Positions 21,916-32,330 of a DNA stretch of 64,000 nt are shown here, piece after piece. The notes under the pieces were generated by a model. That model saw only the letters and a program-made list of their open reading frames with translations, did no database searches and was not told the origin of the DNA. Both the position numbers and the translations under genes were made by a program. Position 1 is the stretch's first letter, and the number at the start of each line of letters is the position of its first letter. The stretch is from Phytophthora colocasiae (Eukaryota; Oomycota; Peronosporomycetes; Peronosporales; Peronosporaceae): assembly GCA_018806915.1 (NCBI GenBank), contig JAGKQI010000098.1, forward strand, positions 3,100,001 through 3,164,000, given 5' to 3'.

Positions 21916-22924
21916 TGTAGCGTAGCCTCTTATCTCGCCCGGCTAGTTGGGCGTGTCGTATAACCCGCTGCCGTCCTAGGGCGACGAACAGGCGTCCACT
22001 CGTTCACAACTCCTCCACTGGCCAACAGCACCCACTTGGTACTGCGCCGGATCCCCCGTAAAACGGTACGGTTGATCCTATTTATTAACCTCTCACTCCA
22101 CGTCTACCCAACTGCTAAGTCTCCTACGGTTCGTCCGGCAGGTCGTCCACCAGGTTCCAGCCCGCCAACAACGCCCAGCGCCACTCCAGCCCGGTTGTCG
22201 TCCGCCAGTTCCTCGCTTCCGCTCCAAGTCGTTCCCCAGGTTCCAGCCCGCCAACAACGTCCAGCGCCACTCCAGCCCGATCGTTGTCCGCCAGTTCCTC
22301 GTTCCCGCTCCACCGTCAGAAAGCGCCCTTCTTCTCAAAGTCGCCGAAGACTCACAGCCCCACGTCCACGTCTAAGGGTTTCCTGCGCCCTTCTTCTCGA
22401 TTCCTCAACCGTCCTTTGCCCGTCGTGGCAAATTCCGAACTCTGTGCCCTTCGTGGCAACTTCCAAACTGTACGCCCTCAGTGGCGTATTCTCCACTGTG
22501 CCCTCTTTGGCAAACTCTTAACCGTCCTTTGCCCGTCGTGGCAGATTCCGAACTCTGTGCCCTTCGTGGCAACTTCCAAACTGTACGCCCTCCGGGTCGG
22601 CCGTCGTCCAAGACGTTCCTCCCCTTCGTGACCGCTCCTCTGTGCAGCCGCTCTCACTGCGAGTCCCCGTGTTGTACCACTTTCGCTACACGGCCTCCGT
22701 CGAACAATCCCTTCACGGGCATCCACGCCCAATCAACAACTCAGCAGCGCGCTGCGCTCGACGCTCATTCGCCGTTCCTAGTCCCGTTGGACCTCCACGT
22801 CTGCACTGTGCTGGTGCCGTCCTTCAACCACGCGCCTCACGGTCGACACGTTCTTCTCGTCGTCCTTAGGTTCGCTGTCCTTAGGTTCGCCGTTCAACGT
22901 CGTCCCCGTATTCAACCTGCTACA
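21916..22924 (-). repeat. LTR of Gypsy element 1 (3' LTR)
   Basis: 1009 bp, beginning TGTAG and ending CTACA. Contains internal direct repeats: an approximately 80-bp unit around CCAGGTTCCAGCCCGCCAAC (near 22150 and 22231) and an approximately 68-bp unit around CGTCCTTTGCCCGTCGTGGC (near 22410 and 22529). Open frames inside it are by-products of this composition. Confidence 0.9.
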
Positions 22925-24584
22925 CGCCTTCCCCACATTTAGAGTCTTCCACGACTCTACCGTCCTTAAACAGTCTCTCGTATTCGTCGACTGACACCCA
23001 GCGCCGTCCATCATGCTCTCCGGACACGCAACCAGTTGATCGTCGTCGCACTTCTCGTTCAGGTTGGAGCTCGAACTCCAAGATGTATTGCCCCGCGGCG
23101 TTTCGTCTTCTCCGCCGTCGTAGTTCCACCAAAGGCTCGTTCTGCTGCTCGTCTGTTGTTTCACGCGCCACTGTTCTTCGACGCCGTTTCTTTCCTCCTG
23201 TTCCCGTCGCCGCATGCACTGGAGCCTTCGTTGCTCTACCAGTCTCACTGTCCTTCGGTCTTGAGTCACCGTCCGTTTCCTCATTCTCGTACTGCAGCTC
23301 GTCCGCAATGTCCTTCGCCGCTTTCACCAGACAATCTTCGGGGTAGTGATAGGAGACTAAGAATGATACGTGGGCGATAATTTGTTCGCCCTCACCCTCC
23401 GTGTCTTCTCGTTCCAGTAGGTAGTTATTGTAACCGACGGCCTCAATTATCCTCAGCGGCCCCATCCACTGGTGCGCTAACTTCGTCGCCTTCGGCCCTC
23501 TCGGCGGCCGATACATCCACACCCTATCATTCGTCCGGAACGTCCGTCGCCGTCTCACCTGCCTGTCATAATGCCGAGCTTGTCGTTGCTGCTCGCGCGT
23601 CCTTGCTTTCTCTGCGCACTCGTGGCTCCTTTTCAATGTCGCTAACAACTTCTGGTGATACGCACTCAGCTCTCCAGCTTCCGTTCGTCCCGTCGTCCTC
23701 AATAACTCGTTCGGGCTCTTCAAGCGCCTTCCCAACATCAACTCGTTTGGGGACAATGCAACCGTCGAGTGCCGCCCAGAATTGTACGAGTATACCGCGA
23801 AGCTCACCCAACGCTCCCAGTCGCGCTGCTCTTCATCTTGCATAAATGTCGCCACGATGTCCTTCCATGTTCTGTTAAATCTCTCCACCAGGCCGATCAT
23901 TTGGGGTCGGTAAGGCACGGGGTTCGTCTGCCTCGCCTGCAACATCGTCACCAACTCCTCGATCACCTTGCCGGTCAACTCGGGTGCTCCGTCCGTCAAC
24001 AGCTCCCGGAACGGCCCGAATTTCAAAACCACGTCCTTCATCAGGAACTCGGCCACGTTCTCCGCCACGTGCCGGTCCACCGTCGTCGCCACCACGTAAC
24101 GAGTCACATACTCCACCGCCGCTATCACGTAACGTTTGCCGCCATCGCTCGCGGGTAATGGGCCTGCCACGTCCAAAGCCCATCTGTCGCCCACGTCACC
24201 TCCTCGGATACTCCGCAGCGGCGGCACCACCTCTCTGGGCCCCGCCTTCCTGCTGCCGCACTCTCTACAGCCGCGCACCCATTTCTTCACCTCGTTTTGT
24301 AGTCCCGGCCACCAGTACGTCGCTGCAATCCTCGCGTAAGTGTGTGGAGCCCGCAAATGGCTCGCCCACACCGAATCATGACACTCCTTGAACACCACGG
24401 CCCACAATGCCGGGGGTAGAATCACCCGCTGTCCTTTCACCGTCTCAATCAACACCAGTCCGAACACCTTGGACACCTTCTGCCCTCGATACTCGCCCTC
24501 GGCTAACAATCGCTGCACCAACCGACTCTTCGCCTGCTCCTCCTGGATCTCGTCGTCAGTCACTTGCAGGGTTTGCTCCGTCAA
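22920..24584 (-). CDS. Gypsy element 1 integrase region
   Basis: About 550 codons in a different frame from the RT region, overlapping its end by 29 bp, so a frameshift (natural or mutational) is needed to join them. An HHCC zinc module (HxxxxxxxH...CRECG) precedes the DDE core: ALDVAGPL (D), LLTDGAPEL (D) and IGLVERFNRTW (E). The C-terminal part has the GPLRIIEAVGYNNYLL-type SH3-like region followed by a basic tail (KKRRRRT). Its stop codon TAG (22922-22920) lies inside the first five bases of the LTR. The polypurine tract (GTGGGGAAGG) is coding sequence. Confidence 0.88.
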   Translation of the reverse strand: MTEQTLQVTDDEIQEEQAKSRLVQRLLAEGEYRGQKVSKVFGLVLIETVKGQRVILPPALWAVVFKECHDSVWASHLRAPHTYARIAATYWWPGLQNEVKKWVRGCRECGSRKAGPREVVPPLRSIRGGDVGDRWALDVAGPLPASDGGKRYVIAAVEYVTRYVVATTVDRHVAENVAEFLMKDVVLKFGPFRELLTDGAPELTGKVIEELVTMLQARQTNPVPYRPQMIGLVERFNRTWKDIVATFMQDEEQRDWERWVSFAVYSYNSGRHSTVALSPNELMLGRRLKSPNELLRTTGRTEAGELSAYHQKLLATLKRSHECAEKARTREQQRQARHYDRQVRRRRTFRTNDRVWMYRPPRGPKATKLAHQWMGPLRIIEAVGYNNYLLEREDTEGEGEQIIAHVSFLVSYHYPEDCLVKAAKDIADELQYENEETDGDSRPKDSETGRATKAPVHAATGTGGKKRRRRTVARETTDEQQNEPLVELRRRRRRNAAGQYILEFELQPEREVRRRSTGCVSGEHDGRRWVSVDEYERLFKDGRVVEDSKCGEGV

Positions 24585-27500
24585 TCGTCGTCTCTCGACT
24601 TCCGCCGCACGCCGCCGTCGGTGATTGATCTCCGTCGTGCCCGTCCGTCGCTCCAGCCACTACTGTCTCGCCCAACGCTGCATCCACCATCGACTCATCC
24701 TCGCGCTGGTCGCCCGACGCCACTTGCGTCACCACCGTATTGTCACTCGCCTGCAGGTGCTCAGCCGGCGCCTCATTTTCCAACGCCGAGTCGTTCACTA
24801 TCGCCGCCGATACGCTCACTAGATCCGTGCCTCTCGTCATTGCATTCGCTCTCGGTCGCTCGTCACTCACTACTCCAGGTGCCGCGTCGGCCCCACTCAT
24901 CGCCGTGCCGTCCGTCTCGACCGTCGTTCGCTCCCGATCCACGCGCACATCCGCCGCCGTGCTACTCCAAGTCTCGTCCTGCGCCGTGCCGCTGTTCGCC
25001 ACGTCGATCGTCGTCCTCGTCTGGTCCACAGACGCGCTGTTCTCGCTCAGGTCACCCGCGTCCGCATTCACCACCGCGTCGCCGTAGTCCACGTCCGCCT
25101 CGTTCCGTACTGGGGTCGTGCCACACGTCGCCTCATCACCGCGTCCGGTCGCCGCCTCTGTCGTAGCCTTCAGCGTCGCACGCTCTGGCGTCGCCGTCGC
25201 GCCGTTCACTACCGAATCCGGTGCCGTTACCGCAACTCCGTCCGTCCTCTCGTCCATAGCAAAGTCCCGCAGCGCACGCTCGACTTCCGCCTGCCACTGC
25301 CGCTCGCCTTCCTTTCTCGTAGTGGCCCGAGTCACCCGTTGGTCGACCGTCGGCACCGTCCTCGCCTTCCGTCGTCGCCGTCTGTCCTGGCCGGCTACCG
25401 CGTCGCCCGCGTTCGTCTTCGCTACCGTCTCTACGGGCTTCTCGTCCACGTCCTCGCCCTCGTCCTGTACGTCAAGCGAACCAGCAGTCGCTCCCGTTTC
25501 CGACGCCACGCCGTCCACGCTCGCTCCCTCATTATTAGCGCCCGTCGTACCGCCATCTGCAGCGCCTTGCGCCGCCCTCGACTGTCCTTGTTTCACCGCC
25601 CGTCGTTTCGATCGACGCCGCTTGCCAACCGCCGCTCGCATCGCGCCCTTTGCTGGAGGTCCTTGCCCAGCTTCTCGCCGCAACCGCGCACGCCGTCTTC
25701 TACCAACCGCTGCTCGCATCACGCCAATCGCCGGAGCCCTCGAGAGCGCATCCGCTACCACATTAGTGCTTCCCGGTCTATACTCGACTACAAAGTCGAA
25801 TTCTTGTAGGGTGAGCGCCCAACGATGGAGCTTGCCCGTCAAGTTCGCACTCGTCATCAACCACCTCAAGGCTGAATGATCCGTAATTATGGTAAACCGC
25901 CGCCCGTACAAGTAGGGCCGAAACAGCTTCACCGCCCAGACCACCGCCAAACACTCCAGTTCTGTAATGCCATACTTGCCCTCGGTCTCGCTATTGACCT
26001 TACTCGCATACGCCACAGGTTGCCAGCCCTTGCCTTGGTCCTGCATCAAGCATGCGCCAAGTCCAACAACACTCGCATCCGTCACCACTCGAAATGGCAG
26101 TCGGAAGTCAGGATAGATAAGGAGAGGTTTGCTTGTTAGGATCGCTTTCACCTTCTCGAACGCTTCATCCTGCTTCGCCGTCCATTCCCACGCCACTTTC
26201 TTTCTCAACAACTTTGTCATTGGCGCCATAATCGACCCGAATCCTTCCACGAATCGTCGATAATAGCCCGCCAGATGCACAAACCGCTTGACCTCGTGAG
26301 CATCGCGAGGCTTCGGAAACTCCCGCACAGCTGTGATCAGCCGTTCCACCGGTCTCACACCCTCGTTGCTCAACTCGTGGCCTAAATACTCCATCGATCG
26401 CATGGCGAAGCTGCACTTCTTCAGCTTCAACGTCAACCCAGCCATCGACAATCTCTCCAACACCGTCGCCAGTTCCACTACGTGCCGCTCGATCCCGCCA
26501 CGCGTGAAAATAATAATGTCATCTAGATAAACTAGACACGTGCTCCACGTGAGCCCTCTCAATACATGATTCATCATTCTTTGAAAAGTAGACGGCGCGT
26601 TCGTAAGTCCAAAGGGCATCCTTACGAAACGGTACAGTCCTCTCTTCGTCGTAAACGCCGTCTTGTCTCGATCTTCTGGCGCAACCAATATCTGCCAGTA
26701 ACCCGCTTTCAAATCCAAGGTCGTGAAGAGCAATGCACCACCCAACGCCTCCAACGTCTCGTCGATCCGGGGCAGAGGATACACATCTTTTTTCGTCACC
26801 TTATTAAGAGCACGATAGTCAATGCAAAAGCGTATTTCTCCATCTTTCTTGCGCACTAATACAACGGGAAATCCCCATGCACCATCTACTTCTTCGATAA
26901 CGCCGGCGCGGAGCATCTTCTCTACGTTTTCTTCAATTATCTTGTCTTCCGTTTGAGCCTGTCGACGCCGCTTCAACATGATCGGGGCCGTCTCGCCGGT
27001 GTCGATGTGGTGGTGGATGTTCAACGCCGTAGCCGGAGGGCAGTCACTCTCGTCCGCAGACAACCCCCGGTACACACGCAACAACTTCAACACCAACTCA
27101 CGAGCCTCCTGATCCTTGGTGCCCACTTTCACCTCGCTCTCGTTCTTCAATGGCGTCTGGCTGTCTCCCAGTTTGCTCATCCAGTCGTTCAACCGCTTCG
27201 TTCCTAGACCGTCATTCATCGCCAGAATGGTCATGTCATCGTCCACCGGAATCCACGTTCCCAACTCGCGCTTGTTCGGCAAGTTCGCCGCCCGATCGTT
27301 CGCATTGATCGCTGGAACCCACGCTTTTCCACCGCGCGCCGTCGTCACCGTCGCCGCCAACATGATTGCTCCCGTGTTTTGCGTTGGGATAAACAGCCCA
27401 CGTTCACCATCTTTTGCTGCCACGGACACTTCCACCGGCGTCACCGTCCGTACCGTCAACCGTGCTTTCCCAGCAATTCTCACAGCAGCAATCTTCCGTC

Positions 27501-28929
27501 CGCCTTGCTTGTCTGTTGTCCTAAAGGGGATCACTACCGACCTGCCGTTGTCGTTATACCGCACTTCGTTCCGTCCAAAGTCCATATTTGCTCCTCGTGC
27601 CTGCATGAAGTCCACGCCGAGTAGAAACTCATCTGTGCATCCAGAGACCACCAAAGCTTCCACACTTATCAATTCGTCGTACACGTTTCTAAACTTGAAA
27701 CTCCACACTCCGACCACGTCCAGCAAGAAACCACCGATGCCCTCCACGTAGTCCACAGGCGCCACGCTCGCCACCTTGTCTCCGTGTGCCATCCAGTCAG
27801 TCCCTGCGATCGAGTATCGTGCACAGCTGTCCAGCTTCACTTCCTTGCGCACACCGTCCACCGTTAGTATCGCCGTCGGAAGTCCGTCCTCAGCGCCAAC
27901 GTGCTCCAGTGCGTCACCGCCGACTTCGTTCTGTGCCCGCCACTGTTTAGTGAGGCTCACTCGTGCCAAATTCTTCGTTCCTGTGTCCGAACTAACGTCT
28001 CCACTCGTACGCTGCTGCCGTCGTTCTTCCAGTGCTGTCAGGGCCTCCGTCGCTTGTTGTGTGCGTTCTGCGCGTTGCACGGTAGCTCGACGCTCACGTT
28101 CCTCGACGTCTTCCCGAGTAGCTTTTCGCACTGCTGCCTGCTTCGCCTTTAACTTCCGTTGCTTAGCTGTCTTCCGCGCCCGTCGCCGTTCCCGTCTTGC
28201 CCGAGCCACGTTACCTTCGGAGTCACCAGGACTGTCGCTACCGTCGTCTTCGCTCGACTCACCCTCGCCCGAAATCTGTGTCTCGCTTGGCTCCATCTCG
28301 TCGTCCACATCGACCGGGATCGGTGCCTTCTCCTCTAAACACAGCGGGTCATCGGCTGCCACCGCTGCCGTCATCGTGCCATTCTGCTGCTGTGGGTCAT
28401 ACACACCCTGTGCAACCGCACTCGCCTCCGCATTCTTGTCGCTCTCATTCCTCGTGGGTACTGTTGACGCCTTGACCGCCGCACCAGTCAGCTTTCCGGT
28501 CGCAACCTTCACCGCCACGCCCGTAGACTCACTCTCGCTCACTGCTAACGTCCCACCGTAGCTTGGAGACTCTGCGTCCGCCGCAGCCACCGCGTCCGTG
28601 GTCACCACTACCTTCGCGCCTTCCCCAGTTGGACGTCGGCCACTGCCGTTCCCCGTCTCTGGTTGAACACTCGCCTTCTCTTGCTGCTCTCGTTCTCCAC
28701 GTACGAACCGCGTAGCAGCCCACGCCGGCCGTACCGTCGGTAGATATAGCGCCGCCCGCTCAGCATCACGCATCGCCACCTCTTCCGTCATTTTCGCAAT
28801 CAATTCACTCAGTTTTCCGTCCGTCAGCGTTTCCACGCGTCGCACAGCGGCCACTTCCGCATCCAGTCGCCGTGCACAGCCATTCTCGCCTGTCACTTTC
28901 GTCGGTCTCTCCCGTCGGGGTGCTCTCAA
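24556..28929 (-). CDS. Gypsy element 1 protease, reverse transcriptase and RNase H
   Basis: About 1450 codons with no ATG at the start (it opens with TTG after the gag stop region), so expression presumably needs frameshifting from gag. An N-terminal acidic and basic low-complexity part precedes the protease motif LDSCARYSIAG, in which Cys replaces the usual Gly of D-S/T-G. RT follows with FCIDYRALN, LDLKAGYWQI, MPFGLTNAPSTF and VYLDDIIIF. RNase H has VVTDASVVGLG, ELECLAVVWA and TDHSALRWL. After RNase H comes a long disordered Ala/Thr/Asp-rich linker (over 300 residues, beginning with a duplicated MRAAVGRRRR/MRAAVGKRRR basic block) before the frame ends. Confidence 0.9.
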   Translation of the reverse strand: MRAPRRERPTKVTGENGCARRLDAEVAAVRRVETLTDGKLSELIAKMTEEVAMRDAERAALYLPTVRPAWAATRFVRGEREQQEKASVQPETGNGSGRRPTGEGAKVVVTTDAVAAADAESPSYGGTLAVSESESTGVAVKVATGKLTGAAVKASTVPTRNESDKNAEASAVAQGVYDPQQQNGTMTAAVAADDPLCLEEKAPIPVDVDDEMEPSETQISGEGESSEDDGSDSPGDSEGNVARARRERRRARKTAKQRKLKAKQAAVRKATREDVEERERRATVQRAERTQQATEALTALEERRQQRTSGDVSSDTGTKNLARVSLTKQWRAQNEVGGDALEHVGAEDGLPTAILTVDGVRKEVKLDSCARYSIAGTDWMAHGDKVASVAPVDYVEGIGGFLLDVVGVWSFKFRNVYDELISVEALVVSGCTDEFLLGVDFMQARGANMDFGRNEVRYNDNGRSVVIPFRTTDKQGGRKIAAVRIAGKARLTVRTVTPVEVSVAAKDGERGLFIPTQNTGAIMLAATVTTARGGKAWVPAINANDRAANLPNKRELGTWIPVDDDMTILAMNDGLGTKRLNDWMSKLGDSQTPLKNESEVKVGTKDQEARELVLKLLRVYRGLSADESDCPPATALNIHHHIDTGETAPIMLKRRRQAQTEDKIIEENVEKMLRAGVIEEVDGAWGFPVVLVRKKDGEIRFCIDYRALNKVTKKDVYPLPRIDETLEALGGALLFTTLDLKAGYWQILVAPEDRDKTAFTTKRGLYRFVRMPFGLTNAPSTFQRMMNHVLRGLTWSTCLVYLDDIIIFTRGGIERHVVELATVLERLSMAGLTLKLKKCSFAMRSMEYLGHELSNEGVRPVERLITAVREFPKPRDAHEVKRFVHLAGYYRRFVEGFGSIMAPMTKLLRKKVAWEWTAKQDEAFEKVKAILTSKPLLIYPDFRLPFRVVTDASVVGLGACLMQDQGKGWQPVAYASKVNSETEGKYGITELECLAVVWAVKLFRPYLYGRRFTIITDHSALRWLMTSANLTGKLHRWALTLQEFDFVVEYRPGSTNVVADALSRAPAIGVMRAAVGRRRRARLRREAGQGPPAKGAMRAAVGKRRRSKRRAVKQGQSRAAQGAADGGTTGANNEGASVDGVASETGATAGSLDVQDEGEDVDEKPVETVAKTNAGDAVAGQDRRRRRKARTVPTVDQRVTRATTRKEGERQWQAEVERALRDFAMDERTDGVAVTAPDSVVNGATATPERATLKATTEAATGRGDEATCGTTPVRNEADVDYGDAVVNADAGDLSENSASVDQTRTTIDVANSGTAQDETWSSTAADVRVDRERTTVETDGTAMSGADAAPGVVSDERPRANAMTRGTDLVSVSAAIVNDSALENEAPAEHLQASDNTVVTQVASGDQREDESMVDAALGETVVAGATDGHDGDQSPTAACGGSRETTIDGANPASD

Positions 28930-28964
28930 TGCACTCGAACGCCGTGTCCCCTCAACGTCGCTCG

Positions 28965-31322
28965 CTACTCGTTTCCCGGCGTCGCTCCTCGTGCTTGACT
29001 TCTCTGCTTCAGGTACTCGTCGTTACGAGCCTTCGCGTCCTTGTCCGGGCACTCGCGCGCGTAATGTCCCGAGTTGTTGCACGCATAACAGCGCGGTGTG
29101 TCTGGGCATTGCGTCACCCAGTGACCTTGCTTCCCGCATCTTCGACATCCCGTGCTCAACGCTGAATTCGCCGTCGCTTGAGTCTTCGCCGCCGTTTGTG
29201 CTTCTACACGCCGTTCGCCCGCTGCTACTTGTAAAATCGGTGCCGTCGGAGCCGCTGCATTCGCCTGCGTTGCTGTCGCCGGTTTCGTAGTCTCCTGCTT
29301 GTTCACTTTGTGTCGCTTGGACGGCTGCTTCTGTTCTTTCGGCGGAGGGTTCTTGGCACGTCGCTTCCCAGTTGCCTTCGGTTCCCACTGTCGTCCAGTC
29401 CATTCTCTGCCGGGGATCGGCTGATTCACGCCCGTCAACCTGTTGTACACGCCCTGCGGATTAGTGAAGAGAGCCAACTGCTCCTCCTCTGTCTGTACTC
29501 TCTGGCTCTCGTGCGCATCTCCCGCGGTCCCTGCTGCTGCTCCATCTGGTATCGCGATACCACCGACCCCAGGTATCAACACTGTCGTTCCGTTCGGTCC
29601 GTTCACTTGCATCAACTGAGCACCTGGCGCTGGAGGAAAAGGTTGTCCGATGGCTCGCATTCCCCTTGCTACGTTGTCCATGGGATCGCTCAGCTCCGTC
29701 GCCTTGTCCACAGCCTCCTCGAGCGTCTGCGGAGCCGGCGGCTGCTTCACCAGTTGTCTCGTCGTCCGGTCCAGATTCCTGTAGAATTGCGCCAGGAACA
29801 CCCGTTCCTCAACCGCGTTCCTATCCGCTGCATCCCTTAGACCAGCTGCGAAATCCGCGTACGTTTCTCCTGCCATCATCGCTCTCGAGTTCACTCTCCA
29901 TTCTGCCTCGGCGAGATCCTGCGGCGGTGCGTATCTCCTCAACAAACTGCGCTTCAGATTCGTCCAGGTACGTTGTTCCCTCGTGAGTCTTCTGTCGGCG
30001 TTAACCCACCAACGTGCCGCATTCTCAAGTAGTTTGTTCCCCAGGATAAAGTACAGCGCTCTATCCGACCATTCTCCTCGACCGGATTCGCGTGCTCCTT
30101 GTAACGCTAGATCCACTCGATCGATCCACGTCGTCACTGATACTCTCGCAGATGGCGTGAATGTGGGCAACTCCAGGTCCCTAATGTTGCGCCGGCTCGC
30201 TCGCCTTCGTCGTTCGTCACGTTCTTCACTCTCACGCCGTTCACGTCGTCTTCGTCTATCCCGCCGTCCATGCCGGTCTCGTCGTGGTTCGCGTCGACGG
30301 TGTCCACGTCGTCTACGTGGTTCCCGACTCACGTCGCTGTCGCTGTCTTCATCACTGCTGCCGCTGGAGCTACTGCTGGAGTTGCTACTACCATCTCCGC
30401 CGCCGTAGCGTCTGGCTGGTCCCCGTCGGCGTCCATCGTTATCGGAGTTCCCCGAGCTCTCGTCGTCGTCGTCCGGTGGGTCTCCTCCCGCACCGATCTG
30501 CCGCCGCTCGCCTCGTCGTTCATGGCGTTCTCGGCTACGTCGACGTTCGCGTTGGGCCTCCTCATTGCGTCGGCGTCGTTCACGTCCAGCTGAGCGCCGT
30601 TCGTCTCGGTGCCGGGGTCTGCGTCCGCGTCGACCGTCTCCGTCTTGGCGTTGCCGACCCGCTCTACGGTCTTCGTTCGCCTCGTCCCGTTCCAGTACCG
30701 CATCTACAGGGACAGTGTTTCCTCCATCGCCGCGCGGCTGTAGGGCCGGTTCTCGTTCGTCTCGTTCTCGTGGTGGTGGTTCCGCTCGCCCAGCCTTCAG
30801 CTCCGCTACGTGGGTTTCCAGTTCTCGCAGCAGTGCGGTCACCGCTTCTAAACTCGGCCCCTCGCTGTCGATTCTCACCTGTTGGTCCGGTTGGTCGTCA
30901 CCTCCGTCACCAAGTTCCCGTACACCCGACGCTTCGTCTTCGTCAGGAGGTACCTGTTCCCCTGCATCACGCGCTTGGATACGAGCAACAACTTGTCCCG
31001 CCAGTGCCAAAGTTTCATCGAGTGCCGCATAACCCTCGTCTGCCACGTCACGTCTCGGCGGGGTATTGGGTCCCGTCGCCTGACTCCTGAGTACCATGTG
31101 AGCAGCTTCAGGGGTCGACTGCTCCCCTTCAACTTCGTACGTATCGTCGCCGGTCTCGTTGTCCTCGTTCTTCTTTTCTCGCTCGACGCTTGACTTCGCT
31201 GTGGGCCGCTTTGTCCTTGTTGCCCGCTTAGCAGTCGCAGTCGCAGTCGTCGTTGTCATCGTCATCGTCTTCGTACGTGTCACGCCTCGTTGTCTCAACC
31301 TACGCCCCTGTATGACCACCAT
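28965..31322 (-). CDS. Gypsy element 1 gag
   Basis: 785 residues. A low-complexity Thr- and Arg-rich first half (RERRRRNEEAQRERRRSRER) leads into a retrotransposon gag capsid domain (YFILGNKLLENAARWWVN; WTNLKRSLLRRYAPPQDLAE; YADFAAGLRDAADR) and two CCHC knuckles (CRRCGKQGHWVTQC and CYACNNSGHYAREC). The first ATG is built from the last base of the 5' LTR plus the TGG that opens the primer-binding site. Whether translation starts there or at a later Met is not known. Confidence 0.9.
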   Translation of the reverse strand: MVVIQGRRLRQRGVTRTKTMTMTTTTATATAKRATRTKRPTAKSSVEREKKNEDNETGDDTYEVEGEQSTPEAAHMVLRSQATGPNTPPRRDVADEGYAALDETLALAGQVVARIQARDAGEQVPPDEDEASGVRELGDGGDDQPDQQVRIDSEGPSLEAVTALLRELETHVAELKAGRAEPPPRERDEREPALQPRGDGGNTVPVDAVLERDEANEDRRAGRQRQDGDGRRGRRPRHRDERRSAGRERRRRNEEAQRERRRSRERHERRGERRQIGAGGDPPDDDDESSGNSDNDGRRRGPARRYGGGDGSSNSSSSSSGSSDEDSDSDVSREPRRRRGHRRREPRRDRHGRRDRRRRRERRESEERDERRRRASRRNIRDLELPTFTPSARVSVTTWIDRVDLALQGARESGRGEWSDRALYFILGNKLLENAARWWVNADRRLTREQRTWTNLKRSLLRRYAPPQDLAEAEWRVNSRAMMAGETYADFAAGLRDAADRNAVEERVFLAQFYRNLDRTTRQLVKQPPAPQTLEEAVDKATELSDPMDNVARGMRAIGQPFPPAPGAQLMQVNGPNGTTVLIPGVGGIAIPDGAAAGTAGDAHESQRVQTEEEQLALFTNPQGVYNRLTGVNQPIPGREWTGRQWEPKATGKRRAKNPPPKEQKQPSKRHKVNKQETTKPATATQANAAAPTAPILQVAAGERRVEAQTAAKTQATANSALSTGCRRCGKQGHWVTQCPDTPRCYACNNSGHYARECPDKDAKARNDEYLKQRSQARGATPGNE

Positions 31323-32330
31323 GTAGCGTAGCCTCTTATCTCGCCCGGCTAGTTGGGCGTGTCGTATAACCCGCTGCCGTCCTAGGGCGACGAACAGGCG
31401 TCCACTCGTTCACAACTCCTCCACTGGCCAACAGCACCCACTTGGTACTGCGCCGGATCCCCCGTACAACGGTACGGTTGATCCTATTTATTAACCTCTC
31501 ACTCCACGTCTACCCAACTGCTAAGTCTCCTACGGTTCGTCCGGCAGGTCGTCCACCAGGTTCCAGCCCGCCAACAACGCCCAGCGCCACTCCAGCCCGG
31601 TTGTCGTCCGCCAGTTCCTCGCTTCCGCTCCAAGTCGTTCCCCAGGTTCCAGCCCGCCAACAACGTCCAGCGCCACTCCAGCCCGATCGTTGTCCGCCAG
31701 TTCCTCGTTCCCGCTCCACCGTCAGAAAGCGCCCTTCTTCTCAAAGTCGCCGAAGACTCACAGCCCCACGTCCACGTCTAAGGGTTTCCTGCGCCCTTCT
31801 TCTCGATTCCTCAACCGTCCTTTGCCCGTCGTGGCAAATTCCGAACTCTGTGCCCTTCGTGGCAACTTCCAAACTGTACGCCCTCAGTGGCGTATTCTCC
31901 ACTGTGCCCTCTTTGGCAAACTCTTAACCGTCCTTTGCCCGTCGTGGCAGATTCCGAACTCTGTGCCCTTCGTGGCAACTTCCAAACTGTACGCCCTCCG
32001 GGTCGGCCGTCGTCCAAGACGTTCCTCCCCTTCGTGACCGCTCCTCTGTGCAGCCGCTCTCACTGCGAGTCCCCGTGTTGTACCACTTTCGCTACACGGC
32101 CTCCGTCGAACAATCCCTTCACGGGCATCCACGCCCAATCAACAACTCAGCAGCGCGCTGCGCTCGACGCTCATTCGCCGTTCCTAGTCCCGTTGGACCT
32201 CCACGTCTGCACTGTGCTGGTGCCGTCCTTCAACCACGCGTTTCACGGTCGACACGTTCTTCTCGTCGTCCTTAGGTTCGCTGTCCTTAGGTTCGCCGTT
32301 CAACGTCGTCCCCGTATTCAACCTGCTACA
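31322..32330 (-). repeat. LTR of Gypsy element 1 (5' LTR)
   Basis: Pairs with 21916-22924 over 1009 bp; differences seen near 22061/31467 and at two adjacent bases near 22830/32236. Supplies the promoter of the element. Confidence 0.9.

Larger units (their letters stand above)
21916..32330 (-). mobile_element. Gypsy LTR retrotransposon (element 1), nearly complete
   Basis: 10.4 kb, minus orientation, with 1009-bp LTRs at both ends (TGTAG...CTACA) and a 4-bp CCTG target duplication (21912-21915, 32331-32334). By eye the LTRs differ at about three positions, so insertion is recent. Order gag, protease, RT, RNase H, integrase is the Ty3/Gypsy order. It is nested in the inverted-repeat-bounded unit, separating the tRNA-like gene from the RPA-like gene. 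The coding region fills all the space between the LTRs. Confidence 0.92.

Noticed and set aside
22407..22596. CRISPR-like repeats in the Gypsy LTR
   Set aside because: Only two imperfect 68-bp direct repeats with no regular spacers, in a eukaryotic LTR; ordinary internal duplication.
22481..22942. Open frames inside the Gypsy element 1 LTRs (repeated at 31887-32339)
   Set aside because: Occur identically in both LTRs, are proline/serine-rich and follow tandem repeats; no recognisable protein and no independent support.
25118..25879. Long plus-strand open frames opposite Gypsy element 1 pol and gag (also 27776-28561, 30284-31090)
   Set aside because: Low-complexity Ser/Ala/Arg sequence mirroring GC-biased pol and gag codons; unlike the element 2 antisense region there is no stretch free of sense coding.
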